From NCBI RefSeq assembly GCF_041740695.1, contig NZ_JBGSLK010000107.1:1-64000 (forward strand): a stretch of 64,000 nucleotides of DNA, written 5' to 3'. Of the stretch, positions 51,695-60,135 are shown in pieces. Both the position numbers and the translations under genes were made by a program. The notes under the pieces are model-generated. The model was not told the origin of the DNA. It worked only from the letters and a program-made list of their open reading frames with translations, and ran no database searches. Each line of letters begins with the position of its first letter. The stretch's first letter is position 1. This stretch comes from Haliscomenobacter sp041740695 (GTDB lineage Bacteria; Bacteroidota; Bacteroidia; Chitinophagales; Saprospiraceae).

Positions 51695-51732
51695 AAAGGC
51701 TTCTTGATCAATTGATTGAGAAGCCTTTTTTC
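51695..51732 (+). terminator. Intrinsic terminator of tRNA-Asn
   Basis: AAAGGCTTCT (51695-51704) pairs with AGAAGCCTTT (51719-51728), with T-run TTTTTT. Confidence 0.93.
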
Positions 51733-51845
51733 ATTTTACTTATTTTCCTTTTAGCATTTGGCAGAAAAAAAAGATTTATCCCTACCTCTCGCCTACGTTT
51801 CCTAAGTAAATTCGCCGACATCCCTCATCCACTCAAAACCAAGGC

Positions 51846-54800
51846 ATGCGCATTTTACTCATCCTGCTACTCAGCACAACTATGGCTTTTGCACAAAAAA
51901 CAGTACCAATTCCCCTGGAAGAAGGCGTTAGTTGGGAATTGGCACAATGGCGGGCCCAAAACCTCAGTGCCATTGCTTATGACCTGAACCTACAAATTCC
52001 CCTGGCCAAAACCGATCCCATCAAAGGGACAGTCAACATCAGTTTTGAGCTCAAAAACAAAACGGAGGACCTGTTTCTCGATTTTAAACCCGGCAAAAGC
52101 TGGCAGGGCCAATGCAGCATCAACGGGAAAAAGCTAAATGGTCAACACAGCCAAGGGCATTTTACCCTTCCCGCCAAAAAACTAAAAATTGGCACCAACC
52201 AGGTACAAATCAGTTTTGAAGCCAGCAATCAATCCCTCAACCGCAGCGCCGATTATTTGTACACCCTCGTGGTGCCCGACCGAGCATCCACGGTATTCCC
52301 CTGTTTTGACCAACCCAATCTGAAAGCCCGTTACACCCTGCACCTGGACCTGCCCAGCGACTGGGAAGCCATGGGCAATGGGCCACTGGACAAAAGCAGT
52401 GAAAATGCTGGGCGCAAACAATTGCATTTCAAAACCACCGAAGCTTTTAGCACCTATGTGTTTGCCTTTTGTGCTGGCAAATTCCAAAAAGCGACAGAAA
52501 CCCGCAATGGCCGCAGCATGACCATGCTCTACCGCGAAACCGATCAAGCCAAGGTACAGCGCAACCTAGCCACTATTTTTGACCTGCACATCCACGCCAT
52601 TGAGTGGATGGAAAACTATACCGGGATCAAATTGCCTTTTGCCAAACTCGATTTTGCCCTCATGCCCGGCTTTCAATACGGCGGCATGGAGCACATCGGC
52701 GCGATTTTTTACCGCGAAGCCAGTTTGATGCTGGATGAAAATGCGACGGAAAATCAAAAACTGAGCCGAGCCAGCCTCATCGCCCACGAAACTGCCCACA
52801 TGTGGTTTGGGGATTTGGTGACCATGAACTGGTTCAACGACGTATGGCTCAAAGAAGTTTTTGCCAACTTTATGGCCGCCAAAATTGTGAACCCCTCTTT
52901 TCCAAAGATCAATCACGAACTGCGTTTTTTGCTGGCGCATCAGCCCACTGCCTATTCGGAAGACCGCTCGGAGGGCAGCCACCCCATTCAGCAGGAACTC
53001 GAAAACCTCAAAAACGCGGGTAGCCTTTACGGTGGCATCATTTACCAAAAAGCCCCCGTGGTGATGCGCCAACTGGAGGCCATGATGGGCGAAGAACAAA
53101 TGCGCAAGGGGCTCCAAGAATACTTGCGCACCTATAGTTATGGCAATGCTACCTGGGACCAGTTGATTGGCATTTTGGATCAACACTGCCCCAAAGACCT
53201 GGCCACTTGGAGTCAGGTATGGGTCAAAGAAGCGGGCATGCCCCGGTTTGTGTTGGAACAAGTGGGCAATGGTCAGGGTTTGGACAAACTGGTAGTCCGC
53301 CAGCTCAAAACTTCTGCTTCTGGTAAATATTGGCCGGAACAAACCCAATTGGCCCTGTTTTATCCCGACAGTGTCGCCTCATTGCCCATTGAAATTGTGG
53401 GTGAAAAAACCGAGGTCGAACGCGTCAAAGGGTATGCTTTTCCTCAAGCCAGTCTTTTGTTGGCTTCGCCGATGAGTTATGGGTTTTGCCGTCTGGATAT
53501 GCGTTCTTTGACTTATTTTTTGCAACAAACGCCCAAAATCAAAGACCCTTTGCTGCGTGGCGCAGCGCGGATGGCGCTTTGGGAGGAGTTTTTGCACGAA
53601 GCCATGCCCCCTGCTACCCTACTTGAAAGTATTTTGGCAGCACTCCCTCTGGAACAAGAACCGCTGAATCGACAGCAATTGCTCGATCAGTTGCAGACCC
53701 TGTACTGGCGTTTTGCCGATCCAGAATTGCAATTGAGCAATAAGGGAGCTATCGAAGAACTACTCTGGGATTTGTTGCAACAGGCCAAAGACCCTTCGGC
53801 CCGTCTCGCTTACTTTGGAGCTTATCAATCCCTGGTCGAAACCTGGCCAGGGGTGCAGAAATTGTACCGCATTTGGAAAAAAGACCTCGCCATCTCCGGC
53901 TTAATCCTCTCGGAAAGTCAACGTATTGATTTGGCTTGTGCCATTGCCCTGCGTTGGCCGCATCGTGCTCAGGCCATTTTAGACCAACAATTGGCCGAAA
54001 CGACCAACCCCGATCGCAAACAACGTCTACAGTTTCTACTTCCGGTTTTTGCAGCCGAGCAGGCCCAACGCGATGGTTTTTTTGAAAGCCTCAAAAAAGA
54101 TGAAAACCGCGATTACGAGCCTTGGGTAGAAGATGCACTGGGTTATTTGAATCACCCACGTCGTCCAGCCAGTGCAAAACTGCATTACATCCGCCCGGCT
54201 TTGGAGCTCCTGGAAGAAATTCAACGCACGGGCGACATTTTTTTTCCACGTCGTTGGATCAGTGCGGTTTTAGGTGGGCACAATTCGGCGGAAGCAGCGG
54301 CGACGGTTCGACAGTTTTTGACCCAAAATCCCAATTTCTCTTACCGCTTGAGGAATAAGGTGTTGATGTCGGCGGATTTGTTGTTTCGGGCAGCCAAAAT
54401 GCGGCGTGAACCAAGCAACAAAGGAGGGGCACCTCAAACCCTTGCTGCCTTACATCAGGCCATCAAAGCTGAACTGGCACGTTGCCCCGAAGCAACATTC
54501 CACATTGCTCTTCGCGACCTAAAAAATCCGAACAATGCCGTTTTTATCAACGAAAAAATCAACATCCACCCAGCCAGCACCATGAAAACGCCGGTGCTGG
54601 TGGAGCTTTACAAACAGGCGGCCGCAGGTAAGTTTAAACTCAGTGATTCTCTGTCGCTAAAAAATGAATTCAAAAGTATTGTGGATGGCAGTGCTTACTC
54701 CTTGAGTGAAAGTGATGATTCGGATTCGATTTGGTACCGGCGTTTGGGGGAAAAAGTGAGCATTGCTGACCTGGCGCGGGCGATGATTGTGCGCAGCTCC

Positions 54801-55271
54801 AATTTGGCCACCAATATCCTGATTGAACTGGTGGGTGCTGAAAAAACCACCCAAAGCATGCGCGAACTGGGTTTGCAGGACATCATGGTGCGCCGGGGAG
54901 TGGAAGACAGCAAAGCCTATGCTGCTGGCTTAAACAATAGTACTACCGCCTACGACCTCATGCTACTGATGGAACGCATTGGCAAGGGCGAGGCGGGTCG
55001 CCTGGAGGATTGTAAGGCCATGCTCAACATTCTTTCCGATCAAGAGTTCAACAATGTCATCCCCACCCGACTGCCTGCCGATGTGCAGGTTGCACACAAA
55101 ACGGGTTGGATCACGGCCCATCATCATGATTCAGCAATATTAATTTCACCTAAGGGGCGTTACTTTTCATTTACCCTCCTGTCTAAAGGCTGGACAAATG
55201 AAAAGCTGGCCAACGAAGTGATGGGAAAAGTGGTGGAAATGGCTTATTCGTTTTTTGAGCAACATCCTTAG
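51846..55271 (+). CDS. M1 aminopeptidase fused to a beta-lactamase-like serine hydrolase
   Basis: 1141 aa secreted protein. Signal peptide (MRILLILLLSTTMAFAQ), then an M1 metallopeptidase: exopeptidase motif GGMEH (279-283), zinc site HETAH (314-318) and the third ligand E337, exactly 18 residues later. A helical region extends to about 860. From about 870 a class A beta-lactamase/DD-peptidase-like domain follows, with S911-TMK, S984-SN (in place of SDN) and K1085-TG. Both catalytic sets look intact. The natural substrate of the serine domain is unknown; peptidoglycan peptides would suit both halves. The TAG stop is the first three bases of repeat copy E. I see no frameshift between the halves, so it is a genuine fusion. 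Confidence 0.93.
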   Translation: MRILLILLLSTTMAFAQKTVPIPLEEGVSWELAQWRAQNLSAIAYDLNLQIPLAKTDPIKGTVNISFELKNKTEDLFLDFKPGKSWQGQCSINGKKLNGQHSQGHFTLPAKKLKIGTNQVQISFEASNQSLNRSADYLYTLVVPDRASTVFPCFDQPNLKARYTLHLDLPSDWEAMGNGPLDKSSENAGRKQLHFKTTEAFSTYVFAFCAGKFQKATETRNGRSMTMLYRETDQAKVQRNLATIFDLHIHAIEWMENYTGIKLPFAKLDFALMPGFQYGGMEHIGAIFYREASLMLDENATENQKLSRASLIAHETAHMWFGDLVTMNWFNDVWLKEVFANFMAAKIVNPSFPKINHELRFLLAHQPTAYSEDRSEGSHPIQQELENLKNAGSLYGGIIYQKAPVVMRQLEAMMGEEQMRKGLQEYLRTYSYGNATWDQLIGILDQHCPKDLATWSQVWVKEAGMPRFVLEQVGNGQGLDKLVVRQLKTSASGKYWPEQTQLALFYPDSVASLPIEIVGEKTEVERVKGYAFPQASLLLASPMSYGFCRLDMRSLTYFLQQTPKIKDPLLRGAARMALWEEFLHEAMPPATLLESILAALPLEQEPLNRQQLLDQLQTLYWRFADPELQLSNKGAIEELLWDLLQQAKDPSARLAYFGAYQSLVETWPGVQKLYRIWKKDLAISGLILSESQRIDLACAIALRWPHRAQAILDQQLAETTNPDRKQRLQFLLPVFAAEQAQRDGFFESLKKDENRDYEPWVEDALGYLNHPRRPASAKLHYIRPALELLEEIQRTGDIFFPRRWISAVLGGHNSAEAAATVRQFLTQNPNFSYRLRNKVLMSADLLFRAAKMRREPSNKGGAPQTLAALHQAIKAELARCPEATFHIALRDLKNPNNAVFINEKINIHPASTMKTPVLVELYKQAAAGKFKLSDSLSLKNEFKSIVDGSAYSLSESDDSDSIWYRRLGEKVSIADLARAMIVRSSNLATNILIELVGAEKTTQSMRELGLQDIMVRRGVEDSKAYAAGLNNSTTAYDLMLLMERIGKGEAGRLEDCKAMLNILSDQEFNNVIPTRLPADVQVAHKTGWITAHHHDSAILISPKGRYFSFTLLSKGWTNEKLANEVMGKVVEMAYSFFEQHP

Positions 55272-55390
55272 GGGCTATAAAAAAATAAGTGTTCATTTTG
55301 CCAAAGGATTAGATAAGTAAACGCTTCATTTCAAGTGTCTTATCTAATCCTTTGGCACAAGAAAAATGAACACTTATTTTTGCCCCACTA
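55269..55390 (-). repeat. 122-bp hairpin element, copy E
   Basis: TAGGGGC to CCCCACTA. GTGTTCAT pairs with ATGAACAC where copy C has GTGATCAT/ATGATCAC, a compensatory change. Its first three bases are the stop codon of the M1 fusion gene. Confidence 0.95.
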
Positions 55391-55508
55391 GTTAACCTGA
55401 ACTTAACCATAAATTAAGTTTCAGATGCTTGCTCAAGTCGTGATTTTTTCTAACATTTGTCAAATTCGTTTCTATTCTCTTTCTTTACCTTATAAAAAAC
55501 CAATTGAA

Positions 55509-55904
55509 ATGTCATTGAAAGACAAGTACCACTCCGCCCTTGATTTTGCCAAAGAAGTTGGCGCCGAAATGGAAAATTTCCATGAAGAAGACGGTCAGAT
55601 CGTTTTTAATGGCACCGTTGCTACACCATACCTGCGCAACGCCATTTGGGACAAGCTGAAAACCATCAATGGTTTGAAAAAGGACGATGCTGCTCCTGCG
55701 GAAATAAAAGCCAACATCAAAGTCAGTGACGACAGTGTTTATCACAAGCACACTGTGGTTGCAGGTGAAACCCTGGGCAAAATTGCCAAGCACTACTTCG
55801 ACGATGCCAGCAAGTATGTTGCTATTTTTGAAGCAAATACTGACATCCTGAAGGATCCAAACATGATTGTAGTAGGTCAGGTATTGAGCATTCCAAATCC
55901 ATAA
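55509..55904 (+). CDS. LysM-domain protein (BON-like N-terminus)
   Basis: 131 aa. N-terminal part (1-70) resembles a BON-type alpha/beta domain as in YgaU/LysM proteins (GQIVFNGTVATPYLRNAIWD). The C-terminal LysM domain (about 78-130) starts YHKHTVVAGETLGKIAKHYF and ends GQVLSIPNP. Start ATG 55509; the frame opens 28 codons earlier, just after repeat copy E. No signal peptide, so it may act in the cytosol, as YgaU does in E. coli. Confidence 0.9.
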   Translation: MSLKDKYHSALDFAKEVGAEMENFHEEDGQIVFNGTVATPYLRNAIWDKLKTINGLKKDDAAPAEIKANIKVSDDSVYHKHTVVAGETLGKIAKHYFDDASKYVAIFEANTDILKDPNMIVVGQVLSIPNP

Positions 55905-55927
55905 TTGGAGTGGATCATGCGATAAGA

Positions 55928-55966
55928 AGCCCCCAATTGCTATGACTGGCAATTGGGGGCTTTTTC
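55928..55966. terminator. Bidirectional intrinsic terminator
   Basis: AGCCCCCAATTGC (55928-55940) and GCAATTGGGGGCT (55949-55961), a perfect 13-bp stem with T-runs, between the convergent LysM and TonB-plug genes. Confidence 0.93.
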
Positions 55967-55968
55967 TT

Positions 55969-58488
55969 TTATCTTTTCACCATACTCACCGGAATTCCTT
56001 TTGCCGTCATCCCTTGCACCAGGATTTCAAAAGCGCCAGCTTTGTCGTTGGTAAAAAAACTAAAGCTTGCTTTCCCTTCCTTGTCCGTTTCGATAATGGG
56101 TGCCCAATGCAGGGTTGTGCGGTAATCGGGGCGATCGTGCTCGGGTTTTTTCTTATCGTATTGTGGCGCATAAAACTCGCGGGCTTTGTAAAACCCGGGG
56201 TGTTTGAAGTTGATGATGCCATTCACATCGTACTGAGCGGGCTGGTTGCCGGTGCGTTTGGTGTATACCGCCACCACCCCGTTGATGCCGCGGCTCCCAA
56301 ACATGGCCGCCTGACCTCCTTTAAGCACATCGACAAAAGCAATGGTAGAAACCGGAACATTCACCAAAGTGCTTGCATCCACGACGGTGCCATCCAGTAC
56401 AAACAAGGCCGGTGTAGGTCCGTTCAAACTGTTGATTCCCCGCAAAACCACCGACTGATTGGGGAAAGAGCCTACAACCTGGGCACCAGGTATCCGCCGC
56501 AGGAAGTCAAACACACTCAGCGCAGTAGAGCTCCCTGGTATGGAATCAATAATCATACGATCGGTGGGCGCACGGTAAAGGATGTCTCCAACCCCGTAAG
56601 GATTTTTTGTACGTTTGCCTTTCACTTCAAATTCGGCCAAACTCAACTTCCAGATTCCCGGAAACAGAGAATCCAGATCAGCCAGTTTTTTGCTATCGGC
56701 CAAAAAACTTTTTTGCTGGGTAGCATCCGTACTGAGCGGCAAATCAAAACCAGCTCGGGGGTCAAGCGGTGGCGGATTGTCTCCATCCAGTCGGATTTTG
56801 ATGTCGCGATTGCCCGCTACTCCTTGCTGATTGGCATCGCTGTTTTTGCTTTTTTTACTGGCGTTATTACCGGGTTTGGCACCCTGAATCACCACCCGCG
56901 TGCTGTCGATGAACGGGAATCCAGAAATGGAAAAACGCCCGTCGGGGCCAGAACTGACCTGCTGAGAGATGCCTTTCTCCATGGCGACTACCATCAAATT
57001 TGCAGCAACGGGTTTGTCAGGCTGGTCGAGTTTGGTGGTTTGGCCACTGATGGTAAAACCCTGCTCGGGCAGCCAAGCCAAATCGGGCAGAGTTTCTTGT
57101 AGTACTTGTTTCCAACTAAAGCGCCGCCACCCCTGGGTCAGCATCAACATGTCGAGCAACTGTCGACGGGTCGCATTTTCTTCAACAAAAAAATAAGCGG
57201 GGTCTTCGATGTATCCCGGCAAGTCGGATTGCAAGAGCAGGTAGGAACGGATATCCTGGCCATATTTGCTCCAATACACGCTTTGTTTGTCGGTTACCGT
57301 AGCTGAGACCATTGCTTTGAGGGGATTCCCTGCCTGGTCCTTGAGTTGTAGGGACACATTGACTTTTTGCCGCGCCCCATAAGTGCTTTTGTCCGTGCTG
57401 ATGCTCAAAAAAGCTCTTTCCCGGGGATTGTCCACAAAAACGAGGCGTTCACAGAGGGGTTCTCCTTTGCTGCTAAAAAGGGTGAATTGAGCGATGCCTT
57501 CGGGGATGGAGTCGGTAGGAATGGTGAGGCTGAGTTTATCCAACCCATCGGCATTGCTAAAGGTAAAGATGGGTTCACCCCGTAAATGCCCCAGGATCAC
57601 CACATCTTTTAGTCCGTTCGGGATGTTGCTGCGCACATTGATCAACAATTGATTTGGAGGGCGTTGGGTAATTTGTAAAGTGTAGCCTTGTTCCTGAGCG
57701 GGCGGCAAAGGGATTTTTTTATGAATGCCTTGAAAGCTAAGTTCGGCTTGGTATTTTTTACCAGCTTGAGGCGTAAAAGCAAAAGCGCCCAAACCAAAGC
57801 GATAGGTTTTGAACACCGCAACCTGGGTACCCTGCTCGTCGAGAATTTTGCCTTCAAATTGGATTCCCGTGCCTAGGTTGCTCACTGCTTTTACCCCAAT
57901 CTGGGAGCTCATGCCATTGACCAAATCGCCACCCTCGGGCATAAATTGTACACTAAAATCGGTGATGCTTGTTGAAACTTCCGGTCTTGCAGCAGCAGCT
58001 TCTATTTTGGGTTTGAGCAACAAAAACTCCCGCTGAAAGAAAAAGCTGGAGTCAAAATTGCGCAGGTAGTTGGTGTAGGCTCGCAAGAAATATTGGCCTT
58101 CCGGCCAATCGCGCTCCGTATCAAAATCACCGTTGCCAACCCCATCCTGGATGCCGATGTAGCGGCTGGCTTTGCGCTGCAAATCTGGTCCAATCAATTC
58201 TACATAGACCAGATTGCTCACCAAAGAAGGCAAATGTTCGGCCCCCGCTGTGAGGTAAGCACTAAACCAAATGTTCTCACCCAAGGCATAATGCGGTTTG
58301 TCGGTATGCAAGTAGACCTTTTCGCTGGGATATTTGCTTTGGTATTTGACGAGTTGGGCCTGAATCCGTTCGGCGGTACCGGGAGGCCAGAAAAGCCAGG
58401 AGAAGGGCAATAACAGAAAAGCAAAGGCAGGTAGATTGGTCAGGTGTTTCATTTGACTGAGCATAGATTTTAGTGTGTGCAATGGCAA
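55969..58488 (-). CDS. MG2-like protein with TonB-dependent receptor plug domain
   Basis: 839 aa. After a signal peptide (start either ATG 58488 or 58452, MKHLTNLPAFAFLLLPFSW), macroglobulin-type MG2 beta domains fill about 45-480 (YLHTDKPHYALGENIWFSAY is the MG2 start). A carboxypeptidase-like region follows (about 485-590), then a TonB plug domain near 660-770 (ALSVFDFLRRIPGAQV, VVLRGINSLNG, IAFVDVLKGGQAAMFGSRG), and a final Ig-like strand. The 22-strand barrel is absent. This layout is common in Bacteroidota beside proteolytic or glycan-uptake systems; role unknown. Confidence 0.88.
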   Translation of the reverse strand: MPLHTLKSMLSQMKHLTNLPAFAFLLLPFSWLFWPPGTAERIQAQLVKYQSKYPSEKVYLHTDKPHYALGENIWFSAYLTAGAEHLPSLVSNLVYVELIGPDLQRKASRYIGIQDGVGNGDFDTERDWPEGQYFLRAYTNYLRNFDSSFFFQREFLLLKPKIEAAAARPEVSTSITDFSVQFMPEGGDLVNGMSSQIGVKAVSNLGTGIQFEGKILDEQGTQVAVFKTYRFGLGAFAFTPQAGKKYQAELSFQGIHKKIPLPPAQEQGYTLQITQRPPNQLLINVRSNIPNGLKDVVILGHLRGEPIFTFSNADGLDKLSLTIPTDSIPEGIAQFTLFSSKGEPLCERLVFVDNPRERAFLSISTDKSTYGARQKVNVSLQLKDQAGNPLKAMVSATVTDKQSVYWSKYGQDIRSYLLLQSDLPGYIEDPAYFFVEENATRRQLLDMLMLTQGWRRFSWKQVLQETLPDLAWLPEQGFTISGQTTKLDQPDKPVAANLMVVAMEKGISQQVSSGPDGRFSISGFPFIDSTRVVIQGAKPGNNASKKSKNSDANQQGVAGNRDIKIRLDGDNPPPLDPRAGFDLPLSTDATQQKSFLADSKKLADLDSLFPGIWKLSLAEFEVKGKRTKNPYGVGDILYRAPTDRMIIDSIPGSSTALSVFDFLRRIPGAQVVGSFPNQSVVLRGINSLNGPTPALFVLDGTVVDASTLVNVPVSTIAFVDVLKGGQAAMFGSRGINGVVAVYTKRTGNQPAQYDVNGIINFKHPGFYKAREFYAPQYDKKKPEHDRPDYRTTLHWAPIIETDKEGKASFSFFTNDKAGAFEILVQGMTAKGIPVSMVKR

Positions 58489-58605
58489 TAAATATAGGCG
58501 CTTTTTTTTTGTTATAAATCTAAAAGAAAAGGATTGTCAGAGTATAACATTTTATTATCTAACTATTTGAAAATAAAAACATTAGAGTTGTTCAAAGATA
58601 AATTA

Positions 58606-58664
58606 GCCACGAAGACACGAAGACTCAAAGTAAACAACCTCGTCGTACTTTGAGTCTTTGTGGC
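58606..58664. repeat. Hairpin built of GAAGAC/CTCAAAG words
   Basis: GACTCAAAGTA (58622-58632) pairs with TACTTTGAGTC (58646-58656), and outer GCCACGAAG pairs with CTTTGTGGC. The left arm has an extra ACGAAGAC unit absent from the right, showing unit-number drift. It is directly downstream of the MFS gene stop. Confidence 0.8.
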
Positions 58665-58675
58665 AAAATACATTG

Positions 58676-59839
58676 TTAGGCTTTCAAATACCCGGCCCGC
58701 CAAATCCATACACAACCCATCAAAACCACTACCCCCATTGCCATTGGCAAACTAAAAGCTTTGGCAATGAATCCAATAATGGCAGGGCCGCCTAAAAATC
58801 CGATCATCGCAAAAGTATTCATCGTGGCCAAACCCGCACCGGGAGCCATGCCTGGTACCTTGGCGGCAGCACTGTACAAAACCGGTGCACCCAGAGAAAC
58901 TCCGGCACCCACCATGGCAAAACCAAGCAAAGTAGTGGGTGCATAAGGCAACAAAATGGCCAGCAACAGACCACTTGCTGCAATGATTCCACCGACTCTC
59001 AAGACCGGGCCGCCGCCGTAATTTTTCAGAATGGCATCGCCCGTAAAACGAGTCAAAGCCATAAAAAAGGCGTAGGCTGCAAAACCCCAGCCCCACAAGG
59101 TTGCGGGCGCTTTTACAACTTCACGCATGTACACCGCCGACCAATCGGCCATGGTACCCTCGGTGAGGTTGGTACACAAACTGATGGCAATCAAGCCCCA
59201 CAAGGCAGCGTTGGGCATTTTGAACTTGGGGCGTGGGCCATTGCTTTTGTTCACCGTCACCTCGCTGGGTACCCGTTGAAAAGCCTGATAGACCACGAGG
59301 GTTGACAAGAGCAAGATCGAACCAATCAACATCACGTGGGTGACTGGGTGTATCCCCATCCCCATGGCTGTAGCTCCAATGGCCGAGCCAAACATGGCCC
59401 CACTCGACCACAGTGCATGGCAGGTGGCCATGATGCGGATGCCTTCATAATTTTCAAGGGTGGTAGCCGCCGTATTCATGGAAACATTGGTGGTGGAAAA
59501 AGTAGTACCCAGCAACATCAAGGCTGCTGCCACCGACCAAACGTTGGGCATTAAAAAGGGAATCACAAAAAACAGCGCACCTAAAGTACGGGCCAATAAG
59601 GTAGCTCTCACTGTACCCAAACGATGCAAAATACCAACCGAAATGGGATTCATAATGGTGATGCCCACAGGCAGTGCCAACAATAACAAACCCAATTGGG
59701 CTTCATCCAGTTGAAATTTCTGCTTGATGAAGGGAATCATCGCCGACCAGGTGCCAAACAATAAACCTTGCATGGCGAAAACCAAACCGATGGCTCGGCT
59801 GGTGCTGTGGTTGAAAAAGAGACGTAAGTGCGCAGTCAT
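58676..59839 (-). CDS. MFS transporter
   Basis: 387 aa, about twelve hydrophobic segments. Start ATG 59839 (MTAHLRLFFNHSTSRAIGLVFAMQG); the longer frame to 59923 is encoded by the AAAAGTG word-repeat hairpin. Relatives include the FucP/sugar and drug-exporter MFS groups; substrate unknown. The hairpin covers its 5' untranslated region, and another word-repeat hairpin follows its stop. Confidence 0.88.
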   Translation of the reverse strand: MTAHLRLFFNHSTSRAIGLVFAMQGLLFGTWSAMIPFIKQKFQLDEAQLGLLLLALPVGITIMNPISVGILHRLGTVRATLLARTLGALFFVIPFLMPNVWSVAAALMLLGTTFSTTNVSMNTAATTLENYEGIRIMATCHALWSSGAMFGSAIGATAMGMGIHPVTHVMLIGSILLLSTLVVYQAFQRVPSEVTVNKSNGPRPKFKMPNAALWGLIAISLCTNLTEGTMADWSAVYMREVVKAPATLWGWGFAAYAFFMALTRFTGDAILKNYGGGPVLRVGGIIAASGLLLAILLPYAPTTLLGFAMVGAGVSLGAPVLYSAAAKVPGMAPGAGLATMNTFAMIGFLGGPAIIGFIAKAFSLPMAMGVVVLMGCVWIWRAGYLKA

Positions 59840-59840
59840 A

Positions 59841-59945
59841 AAAGTGAAAAGTGAAAAGTGAAAAATGAATAGTGATAGTGAATGTTTGGAAAGTGAAAAA
59901 CAAATGGTACATCTGCTTTTCACTTTTCACTTTTCATTATTCACT
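59841..59945. repeat. Hairpin built of AAAAGTG words over the MFS leader
   Basis: Left arm (59841-59872) has three exact AAAAGTG words then variants; right arm (59917-59945) has the complementary CTTTTCAC words. It lies immediately upstream of the MFS start codon at 59839. The rest of the 59840-60135 gap shows nothing I recognise. Confidence 0.85.
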
Positions 59946-60135
59946 TACAAAGTTACGCAAGCTTCCGATACCCACTCCACTACTTTATTGACCGCTTTCG
60001 ACGCTGTATTGATCTTCTTGCGGTTTGGGGGAAAAAATTTTTCTTAAGAAAAAGTTATACCTTGAAAAACAAAGCAATATCTTTCTGCTGTTTGGCGTCA
60101 GCCTGATGATTCCAGCTCATTAAAACCTCTACATT

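Noticed and set aside
52566..53348. Minus-strand ORF of 260 codons
   Set aside because: Antisense to the M1 catalytic domain, which has intact zinc ligands.
55942..57102. Plus-strand ORF of 386 codons
   Set aside because: Antisense to the TonB-plug gene, whose domains are clear.
59840..59923. N-terminal extension of the MFS transporter
   Set aside because: Encoded by the AAAAGTG word-repeat hairpin; the membrane protein begins properly at 59839.
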